From positions 124,001 to 188,000 of the forward strand of contig NZ_CP037423.1 of the NCBI RefSeq assembly GCF_007754155.1: 64,000 nucleotides of DNA, written 5' to 3'. Of the stretch, positions 28,156 through 36,451 are shown piece by piece (position 1 is the stretch's first letter; every line of letters begins with the position of its first letter). The notes below the pieces were generated by a model that saw only the letters and a program-made list of their open reading frames with translations, did no database searches and was not told the DNA's origin. This stretch comes from Stieleria neptunia (lineage in GTDB: Bacteria > Planctomycetota > Planctomycetia > Pirellulales > Pirellulaceae). The translations under genes and the position numbers were made by a program.

Positions 28156-29208
28156 GTGCCAGATCTGGCCATTTCGCAACACCCCCCCGCCAAAATCAAT
28201 CAGGTGACGATCGTGATCGCCCAATCTTTAACGGTCCCCGACGCGGACGGTTTGTACGCACGGCTCTGGCATCGCGGCGACGGCTCGGAGCGCGGCGTGA
28301 TGATCCTGGTGCACGGATTGGGGGACCACGGCGGACGATACGCGTCCTTTGCCAAGCGGATGCTGCGGCGCGGCTGGGCGGTTTTCGCTTTCGATCTGCC
28401 GGGGCACGGTCGCTCGCCGGGACGACGCGGAATCGTCAAGAGTTACGATTCGCTGTTGCAATTGATCGCGTCGTCGCGTCAGTTGCTGTGGCAGTCCTTT
28501 GGCGTCCAGCACCAGGTCGTGATCGGCCACAGCATGGGAGGCAACGTGGCGGTCAATTACGCGCTGCGGAGCGCGGAGTTTGATGCGGTCGAAACGCCGG
28601 AACTGTCGGGATTGGTGTTGGTCGCGCCGATGCTGATGCCGCCGAGTTTCCTGGATCGACCCAAGATCTTCGCCGCTTGGGGCACGGGGCAACTGTTTCG
28701 TTGGATCCGGCTTTCCAAACCGGCCCGTGCAGAACAATTGACGCGTGACCACGACGCGGCAGAGCGTTTCCGCACCGACCCGTTGCAGCACAGTCAGATC
28801 TCGTTGTACCTGGCGACCCAGTTGTTGGCACAAGGGCGTTTCGCGTTGGATCACGCGGCCGCGATCGAGACACCGACGTTGGTGTTGCAGGGGGATGAAG
28901 ACGAATTGATCGATCAGGCCGCGTGCCGCAACTTGGCGCTACGGATGCGCGAGCGGGCGGAGTTTGTCCGTTGGCCCGGTGGACGTCATGATTTGATCCA
29001 AGATGTCGACGCGGAGGACGTGGCGGATCATCTGGCCGGTTGGATGAGCCGCAAGGTCAACCACTTCTCACCGGCATTGCGGTTGGCGCGTCAAGTCGAT
29101 TTGAACTCCGAAACGCTCGAAGGCCTGCTGACCGACACGACTACAATTGACGGTACTTGGCCCACCACCGGTCGGCCTGCGACTCCGACCAGACGGGTAT
29201 GTCAGTGA
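28156..29208 (+). CDS. Alpha/beta hydrolase, monoacylglycerol lipase / lysophospholipase type
   Basis: This encodes up to 350 residues. The core has VMILVHGLGDHGGRYASFAK (oxyanion region), FDLPGHGRSPGRRG, the nucleophile GHSMGGNVAV (Ser), GDEDELIDQAA (Asp) and GGRHDLIQD (His), so the triad is complete. These enzymes cleave monoacylglycerols or lysophospholipids. The start is uncertain: GTG 28156 is the longest, and GTG 28204 or 28213 would remove an unremarkable N-terminus. The last ~22 codons overlap, in antisense, the end of the Ser/Thr kinase gene (29141-29208) and do not resemble the family, so the stop may be displaced relative to homologues. Confidence 0.85.
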   Translation: MPDLAISQHPPAKINQVTIVIAQSLTVPDADGLYARLWHRGDGSERGVMILVHGLGDHGGRYASFAKRMLRRGWAVFAFDLPGHGRSPGRRGIVKSYDSLLQLIASSRQLLWQSFGVQHQVVIGHSMGGNVAVNYALRSAEFDAVETPELSGLVLVAPMLMPPSFLDRPKIFAAWGTGQLFRWIRLSKPARAEQLTRDHDAAERFRTDPLQHSQISLYLATQLLAQGRFALDHAAAIETPTLVLQGDEDELIDQAACRNLALRMRERAEFVRWPGGRHDLIQDVDAEDVADHLAGWMSRKVNHFSPALRLARQVDLNSETLEGLLTDTTTIDGTWPTTGRPATPTRRVCQ

Positions 29209-31426
29209 TACCGTCGAGTTGATCGATGAGTTGTTGGGCCGATTCCGGGCGATCATTCGGGTCTTTTGACAAACAGCGAAAGACCAAATCGTCGAGTGCG
29301 GCTGGGATCGATTGGGTTGTGTATTCGCTTGGCCGTGAGGGCGGAACATTGGCAAGCTGGTGGAGGATCTCGGCGATGGATTGCCCGTCGACTGCGTTGC
29401 GTCCGGTCAACAGAAAGAACGCCACGGCGCCGAACGAAAACAGATCGGATCTGGGATCATTGGTCCCCTGATCGTGAAGCCGCTCAGGCGCCAGATACTG
29501 CGGTGTTCCCGCCACCAAATGGCTTTCTGTGATCAATTGTGATGTGGTGGTGTGGATCGGTTTCGCAAGACCGAAGTCGAGCACCTTCACGACATCGGAA
29601 GTCCCCCCGCGAATACAAATCATCACGTTGCCCGGTTTCAGATCCCGATGCACGAGTCCGGCATTGTGGGCTTCGCGAAGCGAATAGAGCACCTGCCGCA
29701 GCAGAAAGACAGCGCGGGACGGCTCGATCACGGTTTCAAGCTCGACGAGATGGGAGAGCGTTAGACCGTCGATGTATTCCATCACCAGATAAAAGATCCG
29801 TTCCTCGGAAACGCCATAGTCTAGAACGCGGACGGTGTTGAAGTGCTCCAGTTGGCTCGCCGATCGTGCTTCACGCTGAAATCTGGCAATGCTGTCGGAG
29901 TCGCTGAATTGGGGTTTGAGCAACTTGATGGCTGTGGGGCGTTTCAGCAGCTCGTGCTGCGCTTTGAAGACCTTTCCCATCCCTCCCTCACCGATCTGTT
30001 TTTCCAATCGGTATTGTCCCAGTTTTTGGTCTTCGCCGAAGCGATGGCGGAGGCGATTGATGGAATAGTACGATCCGATTGCGATGCACAAGCAGAGTCC
30101 GGATTGGACCATCACCGCCAAGGCAAAGACCCGTGTGACGCCTGCTGACGGATCGACTTCATCGGCATCAAACTCGGTCGCAACGCCGACCTGGAGATCA
30201 TCGAGCCAGCGCCAAGCGCCGACGACCGTGACGCCGCGAAAGTCACGATACCCGTCGACGTCACTGCCGTCGTTACCGGAGAGACACATGCGAGCCATCT
30301 TTGTCAGTGGAAGCGCCGCAGCGGGGCCTTCGAACTGATAGCCAGCCGTGGTGTCTCCGCCGGGGTCGTGTAGGTAGATGTGTCGAACACTTGTGTCCGC
30401 TGTGGTTGGGATCAACCCGGCTTGCTCGAGTTGTCGATCGAATCGACTGGCGGACAGCACTTGTCCGTCGCGGTCGAAGACGTAGGTTTCACCCGATTCG
30501 CCCAGTCGGAACGCTTGCGTGATTCGCATCGCTTTCTCCCGGCTTGTGGAGTCGTGAATCTGCAGCGCGGCAATGACTCGGCCGTCGGCGTTGCGAAGTG
30601 GCGTCACGATCGCGAGATGTGGAATGACGGCGGTGCTCTCGTCCAGCGGGGTGATCGAACGATCCTTCTCCAGTGGAAAAAGCTCCGAGCGTCCTTCGAA
30701 CACGGAAGCAAGAATGCTGGATCCCCACGGCGTTGCGTTGTGACCGATGCGGTCGCCCCCTGAGATGGAATCGGCGATCAGTCGGTAACGCCGATCCCAA
30801 ATGGCGAAGTGTTCCTCACGTCCGGCCAAGGCCGTGATTTCGCTGCGGATTTTGAAATGGATCGGCGCAGCGAGAGGGGTTTGGGAAAGATCGTCCGCAT
30901 CGTCTGTGATGCGGATCAGTTCGCCAACGGACTGGCGAAGGCGGTTGCTGCGGGCCCAGGATTCAGCTTTTTCGACTTCGTGATCCAGCCACATTTTCAG
31001 TGCAAGGACGTTGCTGTCGACGATTTCATTCAGGGTTTCGCGGCGGACCTCCTTCCGCAACTGTCCGATGTACCGTTGGACGAGAAAGCCGATCAGCGCG
31101 AGCAGCAAACAGGAAATCAGTCCGCCGAGGGCCAACTGACCTTGCCGGCCGAGACCATGCGTGAACTGCCACCAATGCTCGACGCCGGCGCCAAACAAAT
31201 TCCTCCTTGGGGCGGTCAGCACTGTGGGGGAAAAATCTGCGACGGTGGTTTCGGCGGATCGAATGATGGTCCGCGAATCGTCGTGCTCAAGCAACGAATC
31301 AACCGCTGCGCGGAGTTCGGGATCGTCGGCGCAGGCGTTTTCCAAGACGCGTTCACGTTCGCCGCGGTCCAGGTCGACCACTCGGAGAAACAGTTCTTTG
31401 ACTCGACCGTATTGGTTCGGCGTCAC
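29141..31426 (-). CDS. Transmembrane Ser/Thr protein kinase with extracytoplasmic Cache-like sensor
   Basis: This encodes 761 residues from GTG at 31426, overlapping the sigma-factor stop (GTGA). The order is: a short cytoplasmic region (VKELFLRVVDLDRGERERVL); TM1 at ~98-120; an extracytoplasmic sensor at ~125-430 with a Cache-type GESGETYVFDRDGQVLSASR; TM2 at ~433-455; and the kinase domain at ~470-745. The kinase has a full set of motifs: GEGGMGKV loop, Lys501, HRDLKPGN (Asp595) and DFGLAKP (Asp617). The kinase is C-terminal to the sensor, the reverse of the common bacterial PASTA-kinase layout. Coupling to the ECF gene suggests it controls that sigma factor. The frame extends upstream to 31786, but that overlaps the sigma gene and is rejected. 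Confidence 0.88.
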   Translation of the reverse strand: MTPNQYGRVKELFLRVVDLDRGERERVLENACADDPELRAAVDSLLEHDDSRTIIRSAETTVADFSPTVLTAPRRNLFGAGVEHWWQFTHGLGRQGQLALGGLISCLLLALIGFLVQRYIGQLRKEVRRETLNEIVDSNVLALKMWLDHEVEKAESWARSNRLRQSVGELIRITDDADDLSQTPLAAPIHFKIRSEITALAGREEHFAIWDRRYRLIADSISGGDRIGHNATPWGSSILASVFEGRSELFPLEKDRSITPLDESTAVIPHLAIVTPLRNADGRVIAALQIHDSTSREKAMRITQAFRLGESGETYVFDRDGQVLSASRFDRQLEQAGLIPTTADTSVRHIYLHDPGGDTTAGYQFEGPAAALPLTKMARMCLSGNDGSDVDGYRDFRGVTVVGAWRWLDDLQVGVATEFDADEVDPSAGVTRVFALAVMVQSGLCLCIAIGSYYSINRLRHRFGEDQKLGQYRLEKQIGEGGMGKVFKAQHELLKRPTAIKLLKPQFSDSDSIARFQREARSASQLEHFNTVRVLDYGVSEERIFYLVMEYIDGLTLSHLVELETVIEPSRAVFLLRQVLYSLREAHNAGLVHRDLKPGNVMICIRGGTSDVVKVLDFGLAKPIHTTTSQLITESHLVAGTPQYLAPERLHDQGTNDPRSDLFSFGAVAFFLLTGRNAVDGQSIAEILHQLANVPPSRPSEYTTQSIPAALDDLVFRCLSKDPNDRPESAQQLIDQLDGITDIPVWSESQADRWWAKYRQL

Positions 31427-31998
31427 GCCTTGTCGTCCTCGTTGAGTTGCTGACGAAGCCAGGCGCGGACGACGCGCCACTCGCGATCGACCGTCGATTT
31501 GGAAATGCCCAGGTACTGGGCGACCTCTGAACTCGTCATTCCGCCAAAGAACCGCAGCTCGACGATTTGCGATTGTCGCGGATCGATCTCTTGCAGCTCG
31601 GCCAACAGCTGGTCCACGGCGATCAAGTCGTGATCGTGATCGGGCGAAAGAAACAGCTGCTCCTCGAAAGAAATTCTTGTGGCCGAACCGCCTCGTTTCT
31701 TGCGATTTCGGCGACGAGCGTTGTCGACGAGGATGCGGCGCATGGCTTTCGCGCCGATCGCCAGAAAATGCGTGCGGCCCTGCCATTGGACCCGTTTTTG
31801 ATCGATCAGCCGCAAAAACGCTTCGTGGACGAGTGCCGTCGGCTGCAGCGTCACGTCGTTGGATTCGTGCCGCAAATAGGCTGCCGCCATCGAGCGAAAA
31901 TCCTCATAGACCAACTCCAGCAGCTCGTCGGCCGCCCGTCGCTCACCGCCGGAAACGCGTCGGAGAAGTTCGGTGTGGGGCGGGGTCGGCGTTGTCAT
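31423..31998 (-). CDS. ECF-type RNA polymerase sigma factor
   Basis: This encodes 191 residues from ATG at 31998 (MTTPTPPHTELLRRVSGGER). Region 2 contains LVYEDFRSMAAAYLRHES, LQPTALVHEAFLRLIDQKRV and HFLAIGAKAMRRILVDNARR. Region 4 contains QIVELRFFGGMTSSEVAQYL and GISKSTVDREWRVVRAWLRQ. This matches the TIGR02999-like ECF group frequent in Planctomycetes and Acidobacteria, usually paired with Ser/Thr kinases rather than anti-sigma factors. The frame continues upstream to 32118 without family support. Its stop overlaps the kinase start. A plausible model is phosphorylation-controlled activity. Confidence 0.9.
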   Translation of the reverse strand: MTTPTPPHTELLRRVSGGERRAADELLELVYEDFRSMAAAYLRHESNDVTLQPTALVHEAFLRLIDQKRVQWQGRTHFLAIGAKAMRRILVDNARRRNRKKRGGSATRISFEEQLFLSPDHDHDLIAVDQLLAELQEIDPRQSQIVELRFFGGMTSSEVAQYLGISKSTVDREWRVVRAWLRQQLNEDDKA

Positions 31999-32138
31999 AG
32001 GGGCTTTTCGAAAAATTTTCGTGAACAGATGACCCATTTGGTGTGAGTCTGTCGCGTTAACGACGTCAACCCAAGCTCGCCCTCTTTGACGCCCCATTGC
32101 GTCCCACAACGATCTCATTCATTCAGGGAATACGTTTG
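31999..32138. promoter_or_regulatory. Divergent promoter region between sigma factor and FixJ-like regulator
   Basis: These 140 bases separate the divergently transcribed ECF sigma gene and the FixJ-like gene, and must carry both start regions. I cannot assign -35/-10 boxes with confidence. The arrangement allows shared or reciprocal control. Confidence 0.4.
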
Positions 32139-32762
32139 ATGCCGGAAACGACCACTCTCTTTCTGATCGACCCTGATCCGTCGGCCCGGCGGATCGTCGG
32201 CCGGATCGCGGATCAAATGAACATCGATTTCCGGCACTACACAAGCGCCGAGGATTTTCTTGAAGCATACACGCGCCAGACACCGGGGTGCATCGTCGCA
32301 GAATTTCGGTTGCTGGGAATCAGCGGAAACGAGCTGCAAAATCGACTCGTTGCCGAGGGCACTTCCCTACCCATCATTTTCGTTTCCGCATTTGCAGAAA
32401 TCCCGTTCGCGGTGCAGGCGATGACGCAAGGTGCGATCAACGTGCTGGAAAAACCGGTCAGCGAGCAGGCGTTGTGGGATTCCATCCAGCATGCTCTGGC
32501 ATGTGAAAGACGCGTTCGGCGGATCGATGCAAAGCATGCCGCCGTTGGGAAGCGTTTGGCAAGACTGACTTGCAAGGAACGCGAAGTCTTTGATCTGCTG
32601 GTCCAAGGGCACCCGAACAAAACGATCGCGAATCGATTGGGGCTGAGCATTCGAACCGTCGAGGCACGCCGTCATCATATCTTCCGAAAGACCGGCACGA
32701 AGTCCCTCGCACAGCTCGTACGGATGGTGGTCGAGACCGAGCGTCGCCGCGGCGGTCACTGA
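32139..32762 (+). CDS. FixJ/NarL-type response regulator with Glu in place of the phospho-Asp
   Basis: This encodes 207 residues from ATG 32139. It has a receiver domain (~5-120) and a LuxR-type helix-turn-helix (~138-200: LTCKEREVFDLLVQGHPNKT, IANRLGLSIRTVEARRHHI). In the receiver the acidic pocket (LIDPDP) and the Lys (LEKPV, residue 105) are present. The position that should carry the phosphorylatable Asp reads CIVAEFRLLGISG, giving Glu55. In FixJ-like relatives this block is D.RMP.MSG. It is therefore likely a phosphorylation-independent or constitutively active pseudo-receiver. No histidine kinase is adjacent. It is divergent from the ECF/kinase pair. Confidence 0.85.
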   Translation: MPETTTLFLIDPDPSARRIVGRIADQMNIDFRHYTSAEDFLEAYTRQTPGCIVAEFRLLGISGNELQNRLVAEGTSLPIIFVSAFAEIPFAVQAMTQGAINVLEKPVSEQALWDSIQHALACERRVRRIDAKHAAVGKRLARLTCKEREVFDLLVQGHPNKTIANRLGLSIRTVEARRHHIFRKTGTKSLAQLVRMVVETERRRGGH

Positions 32763-33094
32763 ATGCTGCGGGATGTGCCGACGATTCCAGACATCCGATT
32801 CTCAGCATTTTCTTTAACGGCAGGGCGCGAGCCCTCGGGTCTTTCAACGTGCTTCCAAGCTGAAACCGGACGGCTCGCGGTCTGTCGTTTTTGTGAGCCG
32901 CGACGCGTAAGCGGCCGGGCATTGCGACGCCCGCCCGAGGCCTGACGGCCAGCGGCTCACCATTGACTCAGCAGATCCCGACTCAATCGACAGCCCGCTC
33001 GCGCCGTTCCGCTAACCCCTTCAACAGCAAAGGTAATCGCATGGGGTGCATCCCAGGCGTCTCGATTCGATCGAATCAGAACCAAGCGTTTTGT
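32763..33094. repeat. Intergenic hairpin repeats
   Basis: This lies between convergent ends of the FixJ-like gene and serS. Positions ~32815-32885 hold a degenerate copy of the element found at 13.3 and 42.1 kb (acggcagggcgcgagccctc ... ggacggctcgcggtctgtcg). Positions ~32892-32960 hold a second type, bounded by gtgagccgc and gcggctcac. No gene is seen. Confidence 0.7.
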
Positions 33095-34369
33095 TTACCC
33101 GATCACGTCGCAACCCATCCAGGGTTGCAGGACCTTGGGAACTGCGATGCTGCCGTCGGCGCGTTGATGGTTTTCGATCACCGCGATCATCGCGCGTCCG
33201 GTGGCGACGGCGGTGCCGTTGAGGGTGTGCAGGAACTTGGTGCCCTTCTCTCCGGTCACCTTGTAACGCGTGTTCAATCGACGCGCCTGATAGTCGGTGC
33301 AGTTGCTGGTGCTGGTCACCTCGCCCCACTCGCCGGCGTCGCCTCGTCCCGGCATCCAGGCTTCCAGATCATACTTGCGATAAGCCGGACCACCCAGATC
33401 GCCGCTGGCGGTATCGACGACCCGGTAGGGGACTTCCAAGGCATCGAACAATTCACACTCCAGCGCCCGCATCTCTTCATGCATCGCATCGCTTTGCTCG
33501 GGCAAGGCGAAGGCGAACATTTCGACTTTGGTGAATTGATGCACGCGGTACAGGCCCTTGGACGCGCGACCGGCCGCTCCGGCTTCGGTACGGAAACAGT
33601 GACTGAGCCCGCATAACTTGATCGGCAACTCGGTGTCGGTCAGCGTTTGATCAGCCATCATGCCGCCGAGTGTGATCTCTGCGGTGGCGACCAGGTTCAA
33701 TTCCGTGTTCTCGATGCTGTAAATTTGGGTCTCGGGGCCGCGCGGGTTGAACCCGGTTCCCTGCAGCACGCTGGTCAGCGCCAGGTCGGGCGTGGACACC
33801 GGCGTGAAACCGCGATCGGAAAGGAAGGCGATGGCGAACTGTTGCAGCGCCAGGTCCAAGCGGACCGCGGCATTTCGTAGAAAGTAGAACCCCGCACCGG
33901 CGACCCGTGCTCCGCCTTCGAAATCGAACAGGTCGTGTTTTTCACCGAGCTGGAGATGGTCCAGCGGTTGGAAATCGAACTCCGGTTTCGGCGTCGCGCC
34001 CCGCGACAATTCTTTGGCATCGTCTTCGCCACCGGTCGGCGCGTCGGGGTGGGTCAGGTTGGGGATCAGCGTTTGGATCGCCAGGATCTGGTCTTCCAAC
34101 TCGTCGCATTGTTTTTGGGCGGCATCCTTTTGTTCTCGCAGCTCGCGGCCCTTGGCGATCAGTTCTTGTCGCTGGGCGTTATCGGATGCCTTGGGAATCT
34201 GCTTGCTGACTTCGTTGGCTTGGCGGTTGAGGTCTTGGGCGAGTTGCAGTTGAGTGACCCGCTGGGCGTCCAGTTCGACGATGCGATCGACATCACAGGG
34301 CACGCCGCGTCGCTCACAGTTCTCGCGGACCAGTTCGACGTTTTGGAGGATGAATTTCCGGTCAAGCAT
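33095..34369 (-). CDS. serS: Seryl-tRNA synthetase
   Basis: This encodes 424 residues, the normal length, starting MLDRKFILQNVELVRENCER. An N-terminal antiparallel coiled coil (~1-110) binds the tRNA-Ser variable arm. Class II motifs are present: motif 1 near FLSDRGFTPVSTPDLAL, motif 2 CFRTEAGAAGRASKGLYRVH with QFTKVEMFAF, and motif 3 NGTAVATGRAMIAVIENHQ. The TAEITLGGMM segment is the serine-pocket TAE loop variant. It lies 163 bases downstream of the M20 peptidase gene on the same strand. Confidence 0.95.
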   Translation of the reverse strand: MLDRKFILQNVELVRENCERRGVPCDVDRIVELDAQRVTQLQLAQDLNRQANEVSKQIPKASDNAQRQELIAKGRELREQKDAAQKQCDELEDQILAIQTLIPNLTHPDAPTGGEDDAKELSRGATPKPEFDFQPLDHLQLGEKHDLFDFEGGARVAGAGFYFLRNAAVRLDLALQQFAIAFLSDRGFTPVSTPDLALTSVLQGTGFNPRGPETQIYSIENTELNLVATAEITLGGMMADQTLTDTELPIKLCGLSHCFRTEAGAAGRASKGLYRVHQFTKVEMFAFALPEQSDAMHEEMRALECELFDALEVPYRVVDTASGDLGGPAYRKYDLEAWMPGRGDAGEWGEVTSTSNCTDYQARRLNTRYKVTGEKGTKFLHTLNGTAVATGRAMIAVIENHQRADGSIAVPKVLQPWMGCDVIG

Positions 34370-34459
34370 GATGAGTTGAGGTAGGTGGGGAAAAGTGAAT
34401 TCGAAAGTGTTGTCGTCGTCTCAGTGGCGGGTGAATGTTGATCGAGGCTGAAAATCATT

Positions 34460-34532
34460 CGATGACGCCTGATCGACCCTCCCCTCGCTTCGCTCGACCC
34501 TCCCTGCCAGGGAGGGTTGCTTCATTGGAAGC
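34460..34532. repeat. Short palindromic repeat between M20 peptidase and serS
   Basis: This stretch has gaccctcccctcgcttcgct followed by cgaccctccctgccagggag, with ccctccctg/cagggaggg forming a stem. The trailing ggaagcctatccca recurs at 27557 (ggaagcctatccca) and in altered form at 50335 (gtgggataggcttccagcct, the opposite strand). Confidence 0.6.
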
Positions 34533-35954
34533 CTATCCCACTTGTTTGGCGATTTCATTCCAGAGTCGGGCGGAGGCTTGGATGCCGCGATGGTAATCCT
34601 GGACACGAAATTTTTCATTGGGGCTATGGGTGTTGTCGTCGGAAAGTCCCCAGCCGAGCAACAGACAATCGCAGCCCAAAGCTTCTTGGAACCGCGTGAC
34701 GATCGGAATCGAGCCGCCTTCGCGGATGAACACCGGTTTGGTGCCGAAGGCGGCATCAATGGCAAGTTCGGCGGCTTTGGCAAACGGCGTGTCGATGTTG
34801 GCCAGCATGCCCGGAGCCCCGTGATCGGTTTCCAATTCCCACGTCACTCCGGGCGGAGTGTTGGCGCTGAAGTGGTCATTCAACTGGCCGGTCAATTCCT
34901 TGGGATCTTGGTCGGCGACCAACCGAAAACTGATTTTCGCGGACGCTTTGGCGGGGATGATCGTCTTGACGCCTTCGCCTTGATGGCCCGAGGTCAGCCC
35001 GTTGATGTCGAACGTCGGTCGTGCCCAGCGTCGCTCGTCGGTCGTGTAGCCTTGTTCGCCGAACAGTTGCTTGACCCCGACACTTTCGGCAAACGCTGCA
35101 TCGGATTGCGGAAGCTCACGCCATTGCCGCCGCTCCTGGTCGGTCAGCGGTTGAACGCGATCGTAGTAGCCGGGGATTTGGATCACGCCGTTTTCGTCGA
35201 CCATGGAGGACAGCATCTTGCACAGCGCGATGGCGGGGTTCATCACCGCACCGCCGAACGATCCGCTGTGCAGATCTTGGCCGGGGCCGTCGACGGTCAA
35301 TTCGTAGGTGGCGATGCCCCGCAACCCGTAGGTGATCGCCGGCTGTCCGTCGGCGTACTGGCTGCTGTCGCTGATGACGACGCAATCACAGGCCAGTTTG
35401 TCGGCCAGATCCGGCAGCATCCGTTCCAGGTTTTCGCTGCCGACTTCCTCTTCGCCTTCGATCAGAAACTTGATCTGCAGCGGCAACGCGTGACCGGCTG
35501 ACAGCCAGCGACAAACGCTTTGGATGTGTGTCAGAACCTGCCCCTTGTCGTCGGTCGCGCCGCGGGCAAATAGATTTCCCTCGCGAACGGTCGGCTCGAA
35601 CGGGCCGCTGATCCAGTCCTCCAGCGGCTCGGCGGGCTGGACGTCGTAGTGCCCATAGACCAGCACCACCGGTGCTCCCTCGACCGGTGCGGTCTGGGCA
35701 ACCACCATCGGATGCCCCGCGGTCGCGATGGTCTCCACCGACAGCCCGGCGCGTTGCAATTTTCCGCTGACCCAATCACACGCCGCGCGGACTTCCCCCA
35801 GCCGCCGGCTGTCGCTACTGATGCTGGGGATCCTTAACCACTCCATAAGGTCGTCTAAAAGCGCCTTGCGGTCCGAATCCAGGGATTCAATCAATTGGTC
35901 CAGTGACGCGTCGTCGAGCGGCCCGGTGGCCGCATTTTCACGGGATGGAGACAC
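34533..35954 (-). CDS. M20 family metallopeptidase / dipeptidase
   Basis: This encodes 473 residues from GTG at 35954. Zinc-ligand blocks are visible: VLVYGHYDVQPAEPLEDW (His and Asp), ARGATDDKGQVLTHIQS (Asp), and LIEGEEEVGSENLERM (catalytic Glu plus ligand). A dimerisation domain follows (RPTFDINGLTSGHQGEGVKT, KASAKISFRLVADQDP). The pattern is that of M20A/M20F dipeptidases such as CNDP-like enzymes. There is no signal peptide, so it acts in the cytoplasm on short peptides. Confidence 0.9.
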   Translation of the reverse strand: MSPSRENAATGPLDDASLDQLIESLDSDRKALLDDLMEWLRIPSISSDSRRLGEVRAACDWVSGKLQRAGLSVETIATAGHPMVVAQTAPVEGAPVVLVYGHYDVQPAEPLEDWISGPFEPTVREGNLFARGATDDKGQVLTHIQSVCRWLSAGHALPLQIKFLIEGEEEVGSENLERMLPDLADKLACDCVVISDSSQYADGQPAITYGLRGIATYELTVDGPGQDLHSGSFGGAVMNPAIALCKMLSSMVDENGVIQIPGYYDRVQPLTDQERRQWRELPQSDAAFAESVGVKQLFGEQGYTTDERRWARPTFDINGLTSGHQGEGVKTIIPAKASAKISFRLVADQDPKELTGQLNDHFSANTPPGVTWELETDHGAPGMLANIDTPFAKAAELAIDAAFGTKPVFIREGGSIPIVTRFQEALGCDCLLLGWGLSDDNTHSPNEKFRVQDYHRGIQASARLWNEIAKQVG

Positions 35955-36112
35955 GGGAACGACTCAGTGATTGTGGGGGAAAATCGGGAAAAAGCATCAA
36001 AATCGGGTCTGCCTTCGGTTCTGCAGCCGCGCTACAATAGGGGCCGTGTAATCGTAGCAACAGAGGGCGTGACCGTTCGCCCAGCGTTCACACGACGGAG
36101 CAGTTTTCGAAA

Positions 36113-36448
36113 ATGTCAGACAAGCAAGTCGCGGTTGCCGATCCGGCGGTCGAACAAGAGCAACAAACCAAACCCAAGAAACAGCCTCGCTACAACGTCG
36201 TCCTCTGGGATGACTCCGATCACAGCTACCAATACGTCGTGATGATGATGCGAAAACTGTTTCGCCACCCGGTCGAAAAAGGTTTCCAAATCGCGACCCA
36301 AGTCGACAGCCACGGCAAAGCCGTTTGCCTGACCACCACCATGGAACACGCCGAATTGAAACGCGACCAGATTCACGCCTACGGCAAAGATGATTTGATC
36401 CCGCGTTGCAAAGGCAGCATGAGCGCGACCATCGAACCGGCCGGCTGA
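36113..36448 (+). CDS. clpS: ATP-dependent Clp protease adaptor ClpS
   Basis: This encodes 111 residues. A disordered polar N-terminus precedes the ClpS fold: YNVVLWDDSDHSYQYVVMMM (the family usually has DD..T..YV), KAVCLTTTMEHAELKRDQIH (usually VCG.Y..EVAE). The N-degron pocket is broadly kept, but the central GxC/Y segment is altered relative to E. coli ClpS. It delivers N-end-rule substrates to ClpA/ClpC. It lies 3 bases before mtaB, so the two form an operon. Confidence 0.85.
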   Translation: MSDKQVAVADPAVEQEQQTKPKKQPRYNVVLWDDSDHSYQYVVMMMRKLFRHPVEKGFQIATQVDSHGKAVCLTTTMEHAELKRDQIHAYGKDDLIPRCKGSMSATIEPAG

Positions 36449-36451
36449 AGC

